Source of the DNA: Teratosphaeria epicoccoides
Taxonomy: Eukaryota; Ascomycota; Dothideomycetes; Mycosphaerellales; Teratosphaeriaceae
Reading direction: 5' to 3'
Assembly: GCA_021401465.1 (NCBI GenBank)
Contig: JADDMT010000021.1
Location: forward strand, 310,001-374,000
DNA length: 64,000 nt
Below are positions 45,445 to 55,399 of this stretch, in pieces (the first letter of the stretch is position 1; each line of letters begins with the position of its first letter). The notes below the pieces were generated by a model. That model had not been told where the DNA came from. It saw nothing but the letters and a program-made list of their open reading frames with translations, and searched no databases. Position numbers and translations under genes: made by a program.

Positions 45445-45953
45445 ATGAGTATGCAAATCCGTTCCTAGACCACCCACCGACCGTTTGTCTAACCTTCCGT
45501 GTGCAGAGACCTTAATTCTCGCGCTCCTCCTCGCGCTGTCGCCCGACGCATCATGCAAGCACGGCAAACACAAACCATGCTCAATTGAATTCTCGTGTGA
45601 TCCTGTGAACCGATTTTCCGCGACGGGCTGCAATGATACCAAGATGTACGAATGGGATTGGCAGGTGAGTGGACCCAAAACGCACACATTCCATAGGCAT
45701 GTCGACTCACTTTGGCCTCTATCTCCAGCTCTGTAAAGGCATTGGTGGTTACAAGTGGTGGGGTCCTGGAATTGTGACCAACATGACTGGCGGCCCAGTT
45801 GGATGGAACATGATCTGTGAGTGCGCACACGGGAACACCAAGAACCGCGACTTTGTCATTGAATCCGAGGGAGGGCAATGGGAGAAGGGCACTGCGACGT
45901 TGAGATGTGGTCGACCCTACATTGATGCGCCTTATGATTGCGGGAGGATTTAA
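45445..45953 (+). CDS. Small secreted cysteine-rich protein with a split start codon region
   Basis: Three exons: a four-base first exon ATGA (45445-45448), 45507-45664 and 45729-45953, in phase, 128 residues. The first splice creates MKTLILALLLALSPDAS, a textbook signal peptide that no single open frame contains. The mature part has nine cysteines, including ICEC, and ends YDCGRI; GYKWWGPGIV and GGPVGW are notable. Donors are GTATGC and GTGAGT, acceptors GTGTGCAG and ATCTCCAG. The family is not recognised. Effector-like by size and cysteine content only. Confidence 0.65.
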
Positions 45954-47357
45954 ATATCGGGAAGAGCAGATGCAGCTACTGTCTGAGAATGCATCATGAC
46001 GATGCTCTCAACATGACTTACGAAATTTGAGCTCATACGGCGTTCGAGGTTACCCACGCAGACGTTCCTTCAGGCTCATCAAGCTATTCCCGAAATTGCG
46101 TTACGAGTCACAACAAAAATCACGCTTGCCACTCTCATGATTGCGCACACAGACAAGCAGCAGCGATCAGCACTGCCAATCGAGCTGGGAGACATCGTCT
46201 TACGCTTATTCCTCGTGTGACGTGAAGAATGCAGATTTGATCAGCCGACACTCCTCCGTGTGCCGATAAAATGACCCACGATCGACTGACAAGTGTCTTT
46301 GTAGCTCCCCGCCCGCAATTGTCGTCGGTCTATTAGACAAGGGGCACAGTCAGCGATGGTCCGCGCTACGTGAAAGGCCATCGGTGGCGTTTTCCCCCTG
46401 TCCAAAAGTCTACTTTGTCACAACGCCAGATCACTTGCGCCTGTTTCTTACTCATGCCGCTGGTGGTAGGCAATTCAAGGACGAGGATGAGCGATCTCAT
46501 AGCCTCCACGTCGGCGAATAAGCTGCCCCCTGCAAAGTTGCTGGTCCGAAGAGATGAATGCAACGGCGAATGAGGCGAGACACCAGTAGGACAAGGATAT
46601 CGAGGCCTATGGTTGCCGAAAAGAGGTCCACCATGCCAGCAGTCACCGACATGGTCTAACATACTAGTCGGCGCTGCTGACCAACAAGAACAGAACCCGC
46701 ACAAACAAGAGCCAAAGACCCAAGGCTCTAGTCCCGGGCTCTGAAGCGATGCACGTAATGTCGCAGTCACTCCCGGCTGAGCACTGCGCGGAATAGCAAC
46801 CCAGCGGACTTCCGACGTCCAAGATTTGCTGAGAGACTGATCTAGAAGGCCACAACCCACTGCGTCATCGACCCAGATCCTTATGCCCGTGCCTCTGATG
46901 ATGTGGCTCTGACCCAAGCCGAGATCTGACAATGTCTCGCTTCGATCTCTTTCAAAGAGCTGCAGAAGCTCGGCGTCTGGGAAATCTCAGACATCGTATC
47001 GTCGCATCGGGATCTGCACCCGCGTGCAAGAGGACCTGGATAGGAGTGGTAATGACCCTCAGCATTGTGGATGAGCGGATAGGTACTGTGCTCACCCCGG
47101 CAAATCACTAGAGCCACTGGGACAGACGGACCCCTGACAGAACACCAGGCGCCGTCCGAGATGACTGCGGAGCGACATACGCCCGCGTCCATTCCACCCT
47201 GCATCTGTACACTTCCAACGGGGTGCCTTAAATATACACAAGCATAGTAATATACCCCGGAGCCGGTGTATGAACATACGCGCTTCAACGCTCTCAACCA
47301 CAACATTGCACAGCGAATCTTCGAAATATTCTGTCGCTTCCATCGTCCATGACCTGA
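45954..47357. other. No supportable gene, 1.4 kb
   Basis: A 188-codon minus frame (46366-46932) begins with TTG, is Trp/Cys/Ser-rich, and lacks any domain; I do not accept it. The 5' part follows the secreted-protein gene, the 3' part follows the stop of the large minus-strand gene. Confidence 0.45.
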
Positions 47358-50300
47358 TCACATCACAGCACACTTTCCCTCCCGTTTGCCCCACGTCATC
47401 ATACTCCGATTGTCCATGACACTGTGGGCCCCATCATCCGCACGCTCCGGATATCCACCCGGCATATACATCTGGTTTCCTTTCCTTCTGCCCCTCAAGA
47501 ACGCCAATTTCCTTGCCCTTGTAGTCGACGCAAAGGCACTCTTACCTGCCACGCTGCTCTTCCTGGACATTGGTCTTCCCTCACTCTTCGACGAAGCAAC
47601 GGCCGGGAGCGACACCACAGACGGCGCAGGCGGATGCCATCCGGTGACCGGGTGCGCGACAGAGCCCGCGGTCGCAGGTGGCTCGCGGTAAGGAACGTGG
47701 TCCGGGGCTTGAGGCGAAGGGAAGAGGGAAGAGGGCTGTTGCGCAGCGGCTGCAGCAGCGGCGGCATTCCGGAAGGCTTGCATGTGCGGCGGTAAATGAC
47801 GAGAATGCCTTGCTGCTGCGATGGCAGGAGAGCGTGGAGCCGTGCTCGACGCGATCGTAGAAAGGTATGATGAAGCGACGCTAGGCGCACGATCGACTGC
47901 GCTTTGATCGAGTATTGGGACGTAAGCAGAATTTCCGTTGGACGAGGCGGCCGCAGACGATATGGACCGCCCGAAGGGACTAGACGTTTGGCTGCGTTCT
48001 GACACAGGCGATGTTATGTCCTCCTCTGGCACCGCAAGGCTCGTCTCTGAACTCACCAGGCTGGTTAGCCTGCCGTTCATGATTGTCCCGGTCCGTGAGG
48101 GTATCACGGGGTCTGCATTCCCTGACTCATTGCCCATGCGTGGACCGCCACTGATTGACGCAGCGTTGGTGTAGGCTCGTGTCAACCCGCGAGGCATGGA
48201 CCCAGTAGGGCTCACAGCGCCTGTGTGGTGGAGCGAAGAGGTCGTGCTCGCGCCCGTCTCTTGAGCAGGCTGCACAGGACTGCTCGTCGCTGCTCGAAGG
48301 GCATCTAGCCTCTGCTGCTGCAACGTAGCCTGCGCAGTCCTGAAAGCTTGATCGGCACTGAACGACTCAGCCGAGGCTGCTGGAGCCGTCATCGCACCTG
48401 ACGGGTTATACGACGGCCCACCCAGTGATGCTGGACTCGTTGCACTGGCTTCCCCTGCTGTGCTATTCGCTCCTTGCACGCTCGTCTGGATCGACGGCTT
48501 CGCCGAAGGCTGCGGCGGCGCATCCAAGCCTGCCATCGCCCTAAAGCGACTCGGCAATGGCGCATTCGGCTCTTCAGTGTACTCAGGCAAAGGCAGAAAG
48601 TTGCCACTAGAAGCAGCACTGGTTCGCTCCTGGGTACGCTCCTCCAGCATCTGAAATCGAAATCGTTGAGCATTGGAGGCAGCGCGCTGCAAACTCACGT
48701 GAGACCTGGGTGCACCCGGCTGGAACGGCTCTTCCAGCACCTCGCTCGTCTCATTCGTTTCCACAAGGTCGGGAGGTGACCTAGTCGCTTCGGAGGGGAG
48801 CGAGCCAATGCTCAGTATAGACTGCCGATTTGGTTGATGCCCACCCAGCGTTGGACTGGCGGCGCGCTCGCGCAATGACCGCTCCCGATTGAACGTCGTC
48901 GCCGCCCTGCCTAATGTTGTGGGCCGATGACTTAGCCCCACACCTTTGTTCTGGTTTACGGTGCGTCTCCTGACGAGTGCAACCTGCTCTGCCACATTCG
49001 CCTCCTCCTCTTCAAGCATCTGCGGTGGACTCTTCCCCAGCGTCAAGCTGAACGTCTGCCCTGGCTGTCCAGCAAATTGCGGATCAAAGTCAAACATGAT
49101 GATGCGTCCACCTTCGATATTGTCAACATACTCTTCAGACATGCCCTGCTCTACGACACCTCCAGGGCTCGTCACAATCAGCCGGCCTCGGACGTTCTGC
49201 TGATGATACATCGGTGGTGATAGGGATGCTGAGCTGTATACCCACCGTGCCTCACTGAACGGACACCCATATCCTTCGTCCAGCTCATGATCTATAGAAT
49301 GTGCTTCCAAGGTATCCTCGCTCTCTCCGCCGCTGGGTGGCACGATATATAGTCGAACCGTTCTGTCGTTCACTATCATCGCTACTGTGTCGCCATGCTC
49401 GTCAATCGCCGGACAGCTGTGAATTGCAGCGCCCAACCCGCCGCAAGTCGAAAGTGGAGGCGATATGACCACTGGAAAGTCAATATTGCCATACTCGAGA
49501 TTCGCAATGTTCAGCATGCCAAACGTGTCTGCCAGACCGTTCCATGCAAAGAGCCTATCATTGCAGGGCTGTCTCGTATTGCGCATGAATGTTGCATGGC
49601 TGCTGTTGCGTATGTTCTCTGGATGCAGCAGCTCAGAGCACCATGCCTCCTTCAGCTCCTCGGGAGTCGGAATGCCGTTCGGCGCTGCTGGGAACACAGG
49701 CACTGACACGACGACTGTAGAGCTGACGTTGATTCGCGTAGTCGTGCCCAACAACGTTGACCCGTCTTCCGAGAAAGCCAGTCGGTCCATACGTTGACTC
49801 CGTATCGCCCTCCGATCGGTAGGCAATGCGGTCGGATCAAGGCTAAAGATCTCAACGCCGCCTTCGTACGCTGCTGCAAGCAATCCACCAGAAGGAGCCA
49901 AGGCTATGCAATTTGCCGGAAAGTCCAGCTTTATCGTCTTGGTCCGCCGTAAGCGCTGATGTCCAAGATCGTACAAATTGACCGTGTGCTCGTCCGCTAG
50001 GATCGCCATCACATCACCGTCATCCATCACTTCCACAGCCAAGGGCCGCCGCTTAAGAGCATAGTCTTGGCTGATACCAACCGGCAGTGCAGCAGTTTGC
50101 AGCACGTATAGTCTCGCGCTGTTATACGCTGCTATACGCCTGCCGGCAGGCGAAATGCTGAATCCAAATGCCTCACCTCCGGGAAAGCCCGCCGATGCAG
50201 TTGCAACCTCTGAAACAAGCTTGATGACATGTATTCGGGGTCGACTGGGCTCGTCGTCTTGTAAGGACTGCCAGCTATATCGCACCCGTTCTTTGTTCCG

Positions 50301-51302
50301 CGGGATGTGAGTAGTGAGAGGGTTTGAGAGCCGCGAACTACTTCTCGAAGGTGTTGTCTGTTTTATCGTCGCGCCATTACGGGTGTGCCCATTACTTCGC
50401 GGTGGACTGTTGATCGAAGGTGTCGTAACGTCACCCATTTGCGACGTCAGTAGCTCATGTGAGTTCATATGTGACGACCTCCCTTCTCTGCCATAGGGCA
50501 TTGGTGTAGCACGATCCCGAGCTTCTTCATCTTCTTCCTCGTCACCAAAATCATCGTCTTCGCTCTCCTCATAGAAAGTGGCGCCCGAGGCTGCGAAGCC
50601 GTCGCGATTCACCTGGAAGCTGTCCTGGGTGGCCCTCCAGGCTTTTCGAGGGGATGTTGAGATGTTATTGTTCACTTCCAGGAACTGTCTTGGCGATGCA
50701 GAGGCAGGCAATGCTTGCTCGGTCCGCACCGGCGAGACTTTGGCCGGAGAGACGGGTGAACCGTTGGACTCTGCTGCAAAGATGTCCACGGGCGAGTGTC
50801 GCTCGATTACTGGTGGATCGTATATTACTGTTTCTCGCTTTGATCTTTGTGCCGATGAGGAGAAGCGTCTCGAATCAGCCTGGCTCTCCGCATCCTCTCC
50901 CGCCTGGCGATCGACCGTTTCGTTGGCTTCCAACACATCCCGCCCTTGGTCCTGATCAACATCGCTGAGATCGTCGCGCGGCGCAAACGTAGCATCGTCC
51001 GTCAACCTCTCAATGTCTTCGCTCTTCCTCACCACCGCCGACTGATCCACGTTCTCCTTCTCCTCCCTCAACCGCCGCCGCGCCTCAACCTCCTCTGGCC
51101 TCTCGGGGCTGACACTGCGCTCCTCGGGGAAGGGCCAATTCGGCCGCTCATACAGGCCCGTGCCGTCCATCTCGTTGACGGTGCCATCGCTCAGCCGTCT
51201 GGAGTCTTGCTCCATGCGTTCTCTCGTGACATTCCACCGCTCGATCAGACGGCCATGTCTCCGGAGAGCTGCGCTACCACTAGAGAAAGTGGAGACTGGC
51301 AT
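47358..51302 (-). CDS. Large beta-propeller-like protein with C-terminal CaaX box
   Basis: One uninterrupted exon of 1314 residues from the first ATG (51302); the frame extends upstream only with non-ATG codons. Residues 1-370 are disordered, acidic and Ser/Pro-rich. Residues about 380-760 hold WD-like blades: FGFSISPAGRRIAAYNSARL, VNLYDLGHQRLRRTKTIKL, LAPSGGLLAAAYEGGVEIF, LAFSEDGSTLLGTTT and GDTVAMIVNDRTVRLYIV. A long Ser/Pro/Ala-rich region follows. The protein ends KREGKCAVM: basic residues followed by CAVM, a good CaaX prenylation motif, so membrane attachment is likely. I do not recognise a named family; long Ser-rich arms suggest a phosphorylated scaffold. The missing introns are unusual for this window. 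Confidence 0.8.
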   Translation of the reverse strand: MPVSTFSSGSAALRRHGRLIERWNVTRERMEQDSRRLSDGTVNEMDGTGLYERPNWPFPEERSVSPERPEEVEARRRLREEKENVDQSAVVRKSEDIERLTDDATFAPRDDLSDVDQDQGRDVLEANETVDRQAGEDAESQADSRRFSSSAQRSKRETVIYDPPVIERHSPVDIFAAESNGSPVSPAKVSPVRTEQALPASASPRQFLEVNNNISTSPRKAWRATQDSFQVNRDGFAASGATFYEESEDDDFGDEEEDEEARDRATPMPYGREGRSSHMNSHELLTSQMGDVTTPSINSPPRSNGHTRNGATIKQTTPSRSSSRLSNPLTTHIPRNKERVRYSWQSLQDDEPSRPRIHVIKLVSEVATASAGFPGGEAFGFSISPAGRRIAAYNSARLYVLQTAALPVGISQDYALKRRPLAVEVMDDGDVMAILADEHTVNLYDLGHQRLRRTKTIKLDFPANCIALAPSGGLLAAAYEGGVEIFSLDPTALPTDRRAIRSQRMDRLAFSEDGSTLLGTTTRINVSSTVVVSVPVFPAAPNGIPTPEELKEAWCSELLHPENIRNSSHATFMRNTRQPCNDRLFAWNGLADTFGMLNIANLEYGNIDFPVVISPPLSTCGGLGAAIHSCPAIDEHGDTVAMIVNDRTVRLYIVPPSGGESEDTLEAHSIDHELDEGYGCPFSEARWVYSSASLSPPMYHQQNVRGRLIVTSPGGVVEQGMSEEYVDNIEGGRIIMFDFDPQFAGQPGQTFSLTLGKSPPQMLEEEEANVAEQVALVRRRTVNQNKGVGLSHRPTTLGRAATTFNRERSLRERAASPTLGGHQPNRQSILSIGSLPSEATRSPPDLVETNETSEVLEEPFQPGAPRSHVSLQRAASNAQRFRFQMLEERTQERTSAASSGNFLPLPEYTEEPNAPLPSRFRAMAGLDAPPQPSAKPSIQTSVQGANSTAGEASATSPASLGGPSYNPSGAMTAPAASAESFSADQAFRTAQATLQQQRLDALRAATSSPVQPAQETGASTTSSLHHTGAVSPTGSMPRGLTRAYTNAASISGGPRMGNESGNADPVIPSRTGTIMNGRLTSLVSSETSLAVPEEDITSPVSERSQTSSPFGRSISSAAASSNGNSAYVPILDQSAVDRAPSVASSYLSTIASSTAPRSPAIAAARHSRHLPPHMQAFRNAAAAAAAAQQPSSLFPSPQAPDHVPYREPPATAGSVAHPVTGWHPPAPSVVSLPAVASSKSEGRPMSRKSSVAGKSAFASTTRARKLAFLRGRRKGNQMYMPGGYPERADDGAHSVMDNRSMMTWGKREGKCAVM

Positions 51303-51382
51303 GGTCACCCTTGCGAGGACCCGCGTCCCGCCCAACCCAAGCAGAGGGAAGCTCTTCGACCTGCAACTTCACACCCCAACGT

Positions 51383-51764
51383 TCAAATGAAGCGCCTCCT
51401 GCCGTCAAGGCGATGTTGTTCGATCTGACTAGGCTTCATGCATGCAACAGCGCGCGTGGGAAGCGCATACGTCGTGCAGTCCGCCTCGGCCACAATTCTC
51501 ACGTCGCCCACCCAGAACCCCTGCACGCCGAAGGAGCTTAGCAGAGCCGCGTTGTGGAATTCTCTGACCGTCATCCTCAAATGCGAGAAAACATGTATAG
51601 CCTTCGAGATTGGAAGTGAGACATCTATTCCAGGCCTACCATCCCTACCAGAACGGGCATCGGCCGCGTAGAGAACAGAGAACCGTTGGCTCGGCACTCT
51701 ACCGCTATCATTATTCGCGTCTAGAAGCCACAAGCGGTGGTGCGGATGGCGCGCTAAATTTGGC
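51383..51764 (-). CDS. Doubtful upstream open frame
   Basis: A 126-codon frame with ATG at 51764 ends 81 bases before the start of the large propeller gene, on the same strand. It could be a small separate gene, an upstream open frame in a long leader, or chance. Middle part reads ISKAIHVFSHLRMTVREFHN; no domain is recognised. Confidence 0.22.
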
Positions 51765-52221
51765 ATCACGAACTATGTGAAGGCGCCATGCGATGCACCT
51801 TGCGCAACCCAACGGACTTAGCACTTGGCATTCCGACGAACATTAATGCACGTGCAGTTGGCAACTCGTCCGTCTCGTAGGTCCCGCCATAAGTCAGGCG
51901 ACTCTCACAAGCTGCTGGGTCCGTACGGCCAGATGACCAAGGTACGGAGCGGTCAACCGTTAGGCGATGGGTCATAAGTTCTTCCACAATCATACCTTGT
52001 TGTTGTCATATCGGTGTGTGTTATACATTGGCTGTCCGCTACCACCCATCCCGTAATACAGTAATACCAAAATCTGTCTGACAACTGGACGTCAGCCACG
52101 CGAGGCTGCTCGAACCTCCACACCCAGCGGCTGCAGTTCCGACTCCCACCACTCCTCAACACATTGACACACGACCTCTACCACCCATCTCCCCGCCCAA
52201 GCAACCTCAAGGACCCTGCTC
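51765..52221. other. Intergenic gap
   Basis: About 460 bases; nothing supported. Confidence 0.45.
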
Positions 52222-52719
52222 TCACCTCCCGTATCGAATCCTCACTTCATAATCTCCCTTCTTCGGGATCACGATCTCAGTCGTCCTCGACCAGATCTGG
52301 CGCTCTGGCTCACCCGACCCTGCCTTCGAACCCTTCGATGCCTTTGATGCCTTCGAAACCTTGGAAGCCTTGGAAGATCCCGAAACCTTACTGCCACCAT
52401 CACTACCACCGTTTGCACTTTTCGCACTTGCCGACGATCCGACAGAATCGCGGGAGACATGAGTGTGCGCCTGTGACAAGCTGTCGGATGGACTCAGGCT
52501 GGCCGCATCGTCATCGGCATCGGTCTTTGCCCCTGCCTGGGAGCTCTTGAAAGACGTTCTACGTGCTTGCAACTTGCTCCCACGAGACTTGGTCGCTGAG
52601 GACTTGGTCGCTGAAGACTTGGCCGTACGTGTGGGGGGCATCGGGAGTGCTGGTACGTATCTGAAGAGTTCTTCGTGGTTTCTTTCGCGTTGTCGCACTG
52701 CTATAGCGGGCGGATTCAT
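52222..52719 (-). CDS. Small Ser/Lys-rich hypothetical protein
   Basis: One exon, 165 residues, clear ATG. The N terminus reads ERNHEELFRYVPALPMPP; two ATKSS repeats and a Lys/Ser repeat block (SKASKVSKASKASKGSKAG) follow, and it ends IVIPKKGDYEVRIRYGR. The ordered-looking ends flank a disordered, phosphorylatable centre. Not recognised. The repeat block rests on nine-base tandem units at about 52325-52385. Confidence 0.6.
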   Translation of the reverse strand: MNPPAIAVRQRERNHEELFRYVPALPMPPTRTAKSSATKSSATKSRGSKLQARRTSFKSSQAGAKTDADDDAASLSPSDSLSQAHTHVSRDSVGSSASAKSANGGSDGGSKVSGSSKASKVSKASKASKGSKAGSGEPERQIWSRTTEIVIPKKGDYEVRIRYGR

Positions 52720-53253
52720 TGCACTTGTCGAGCTTCACTGAGCTCGCACAGCGTCACTTATACTTGTGGGCAGCGCACTGCGAGCCAGCATTTGCCACCC
52801 GGCAACTCAAGCGCTGCCGTAAGTGATCACTCGGTAATTTCACAATAGCATCGTCATGCACGCTGTTCAGTCGCGCGAACCGCGAGCTGGTATGGCACCT
52901 GTCAATGACATTGGGCTGCGGCGGGCGCGGGCCGAGTGTATGTGTGCGCTGGCATCGCCAAGCCGCACGCGCACTGGTGTCGATCATCGTTGCTATAAGA
53001 CCATCCCACGTCTTTGCGCTAATGAATCCATCGATCATTTCGCCGGATCGCTAATTGATGCGATGCCTCGTCGATGGCCTTGTGTGAAAGAAACCACGCT
53101 GGCTGACGTCTGGCCGCGACTGACAGCATGACACGAATGACGCCTAGGTCACCTTGCAGTAATAAAGTGCCAGTCAACGGCCACGACTGTGATCGACAAG
53201 CCAGTCTAGGCATTGGCTGGCTGGTCAAAATCCGTCTCACCCACGCCTGCCTT
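52720..53253. other. Intergenic, 530 bases
   Basis: No gene or repeat supported; promoter of the Ser/Lys-rich gene and 3' flank of the coiled-coil relic. Confidence 0.45.
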
Positions 53254-54780
53254 CTATGCTCCCCTCCTTAGCATCATACACAAAGTCTGCCACCTTCCCC
53301 CAGTCTTTCTCAGCGGCGGTGTGACAACATGCCCACAAATCTCCTTCTCCCGCATCATGATAGCCTTGCTTAGCTCTCCCATGGCGGTTAGCATCTCCTT
53401 TTGCCCTACCATCAGCTCTCGGACCTGTCCATTCGTAGCGTCTAAATCCCTTTCGAATCTGTCTTCAAACAGCATCTGTCGTTCGAAGAGGGTGCGAACT
53501 GGATCTGCAGTCTGTGCTACAGCCGCACACATCTTGTCCTGGCTGTCGGAATGCTTGTTCTGTAAGGTTTTGACGTGCACGGCCGTTGAATTCCGTCACA
53601 GCTTGAATCTTCGAGAGATGAGATGTCAGTACCGACAATATTTCAATTCACCTGAGCCGGATGAGCGGTGTTATGATTCTGATTGCTTTTCAAACGCGTC
53701 GCAGATGCGAGCGAGGCGGTCTGTAACGGGCGTGAAGTCGATGCCTGCTGGGGCAGCCGGAAGCGCGTCTTGCTGACGTCGGGCAGCATTCTGGCTCTGG
53801 ATGATCTGGCCGAGCTTCTCGGCCACTGGCTCGAAGTCGATCGTGCTGATACCTTTGATCGCGCTCTGCATGTCCTTTCGAGTATCGACGAGGGCTTTGA
53901 ACTGCTCGGAATTAGACTCTGTCCATTCCAGTAGAGATTCCAGGTGCTGATTCACTTCATCTAGCTTCTCAGCCAGACCTGCGAGATGAGACTTGTGGTC
54001 TATGGAGTATATCGGGCCGGCATGCTCCTGCTTTGCCACGTCTAACCCATGCGCTCCATCAAGCAGAGCTCTGAGGAGCGCAGAGTTCTGCTCCACGGCT
54101 TCTTGCTCCTTCTCCCAGTGGTCTGTCAAAGGCGCAAGGTCGATGCTGGACACAGTGCTCATCTCACCAAGCTCCCTTAGGCTATCTCGATGGTCGATAG
54201 ATCGATCTACGATATGCTGCAGTCTATCCAGATGCGCTGTCAACTGCGACATATCGAGAGAGTCTTGCTGCTGTCTTTCGGCGGCCAGCTGAGCGACCTG
54301 CTCCCGTATTTCTACCTACAGCTTCCATCATGCTCTCGAAGTACTCTTCCGGCTTCGACATCTCGTTGCGCACAATCTTCGTCTCCTCCTGCACCTGGAC
54401 AAGCTCTGGACTCGCAGACGCCGAGCGTGCCAGCGTATTGCCCTCAGCATCCTGCACTGGTATGACAGCCTGCGCCGCCCCTCCCAACCCATTCTCCTTG
54501 GTGTCGCCAAGCGCAATGTACGTCCACTTGCTCTTGAGATGCGCGAAAGAAGGATTTCTCCATGCCTTTGCCAACAGACTTTCATTGAAGCTGAAGAGCT
54601 GCGCGCCAGGTCTGCTGCATTCTGGGAAATGCACCTGGAGGAAGACCCACCACTGGTTTGCTACTGCTGCCGTGGTAAAGGTGGGCAGGTAGCGACTTTC
54701 CACGTCGTCGCCTTTGCGCGCATACGCATGTAACAGATCGCCATCTTCGGCAGGGAATTCTAGTCTGCCACTGGTCGATG
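53254..54780 (-). pseudogene. Coiled-coil protein with repeated IDFxPV motif, frame broken
   Basis: Three coding-like blocks on the minus strand lie in different frames. Block 1 (about 54780-54320) reads EFPAEDGDLLHAYARKGDD, NQWWVFLQVHFPECSRPG and EEYFESMMEAV. Block 2 (54319-53671) begins EIREQVAQLAAERQQQD and is a long coiled coil with repeats IDLAPLTDHWEKE, IDFEPVAEKLGQI and IDFTPVTDRLARI. Block 3 (53580-53254) is helical (FERQMLFEDRFERDLDAT). A GTAG tandem duplication (CTACCTAC at 54312-54319) separates blocks 1 and 2; removing one copy rejoins them. A one-base slip near 53690 and at least one more break separate blocks 2 and 3. A 27-31-base intron at the first break is the only splicing alternative. 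The family is unknown. Confidence 0.55.
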
Positions 54781-55399
54781 CGTCAAGCGCCTGCCCAGAT
54801 ACTGACCGGTGCTGGGCGTCGGTGTGCTAGTTATTCATCCGGGTACATGTATGGTCGGTCTCGTCTTTCCTTCGTCCGACACACTGGCCCAACATCGCTG
54901 CCGTTGACGAACTGCGCGGTCGTTGTGGTTTTCAGATTGCTCGTTGTGCGCCGCCACTTAGGACTGAGGCAAGACATTTCTGGCTGCAAACGCAAAGTAA
55001 GCTCCCGCATGAGTACATCCTTACCTTAACCTTGCAAACGAAGAATCAGCACTGAAACAAGGCTCGGCCCGTTTGTGCATGTAGGAATCTCGTGCAGAGA
55101 CCAGAGCCCATCACAATCGCGTTGTGGCTGCAGCGCGATGTGAATTCGACAAGGATTTGTGCAGGTGGGCTTACGAGTCACGATGCAGTGCAGGCATTGG
55201 TCATATTCCGTGATGGTGCATCCACGCGGATGAGCTTACGGCATTCATCGTTGCTGAGGACCCACGAAGCAGAGGCTTAGGATTATGGATACCTTCTGCA
55301 CTTTTCTCATGGTACTTTTGCAAACTAGTGCTCAACCAAAGACAAGCTTGACCCACTCCAACGGTCATGCAAAGCTTCTTGCTGACAGCGATCCTGCTA
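54781..55399. other. Intergenic, 620 bases
   Basis: May hold a 5' exon of the coiled-coil relic. No other feature supported. Confidence 0.4.

Noticed and set aside
46366..46932. 188-codon minus-strand frame
   Set aside because: Non-ATG start, odd composition, no domain, no splice-supported extension.
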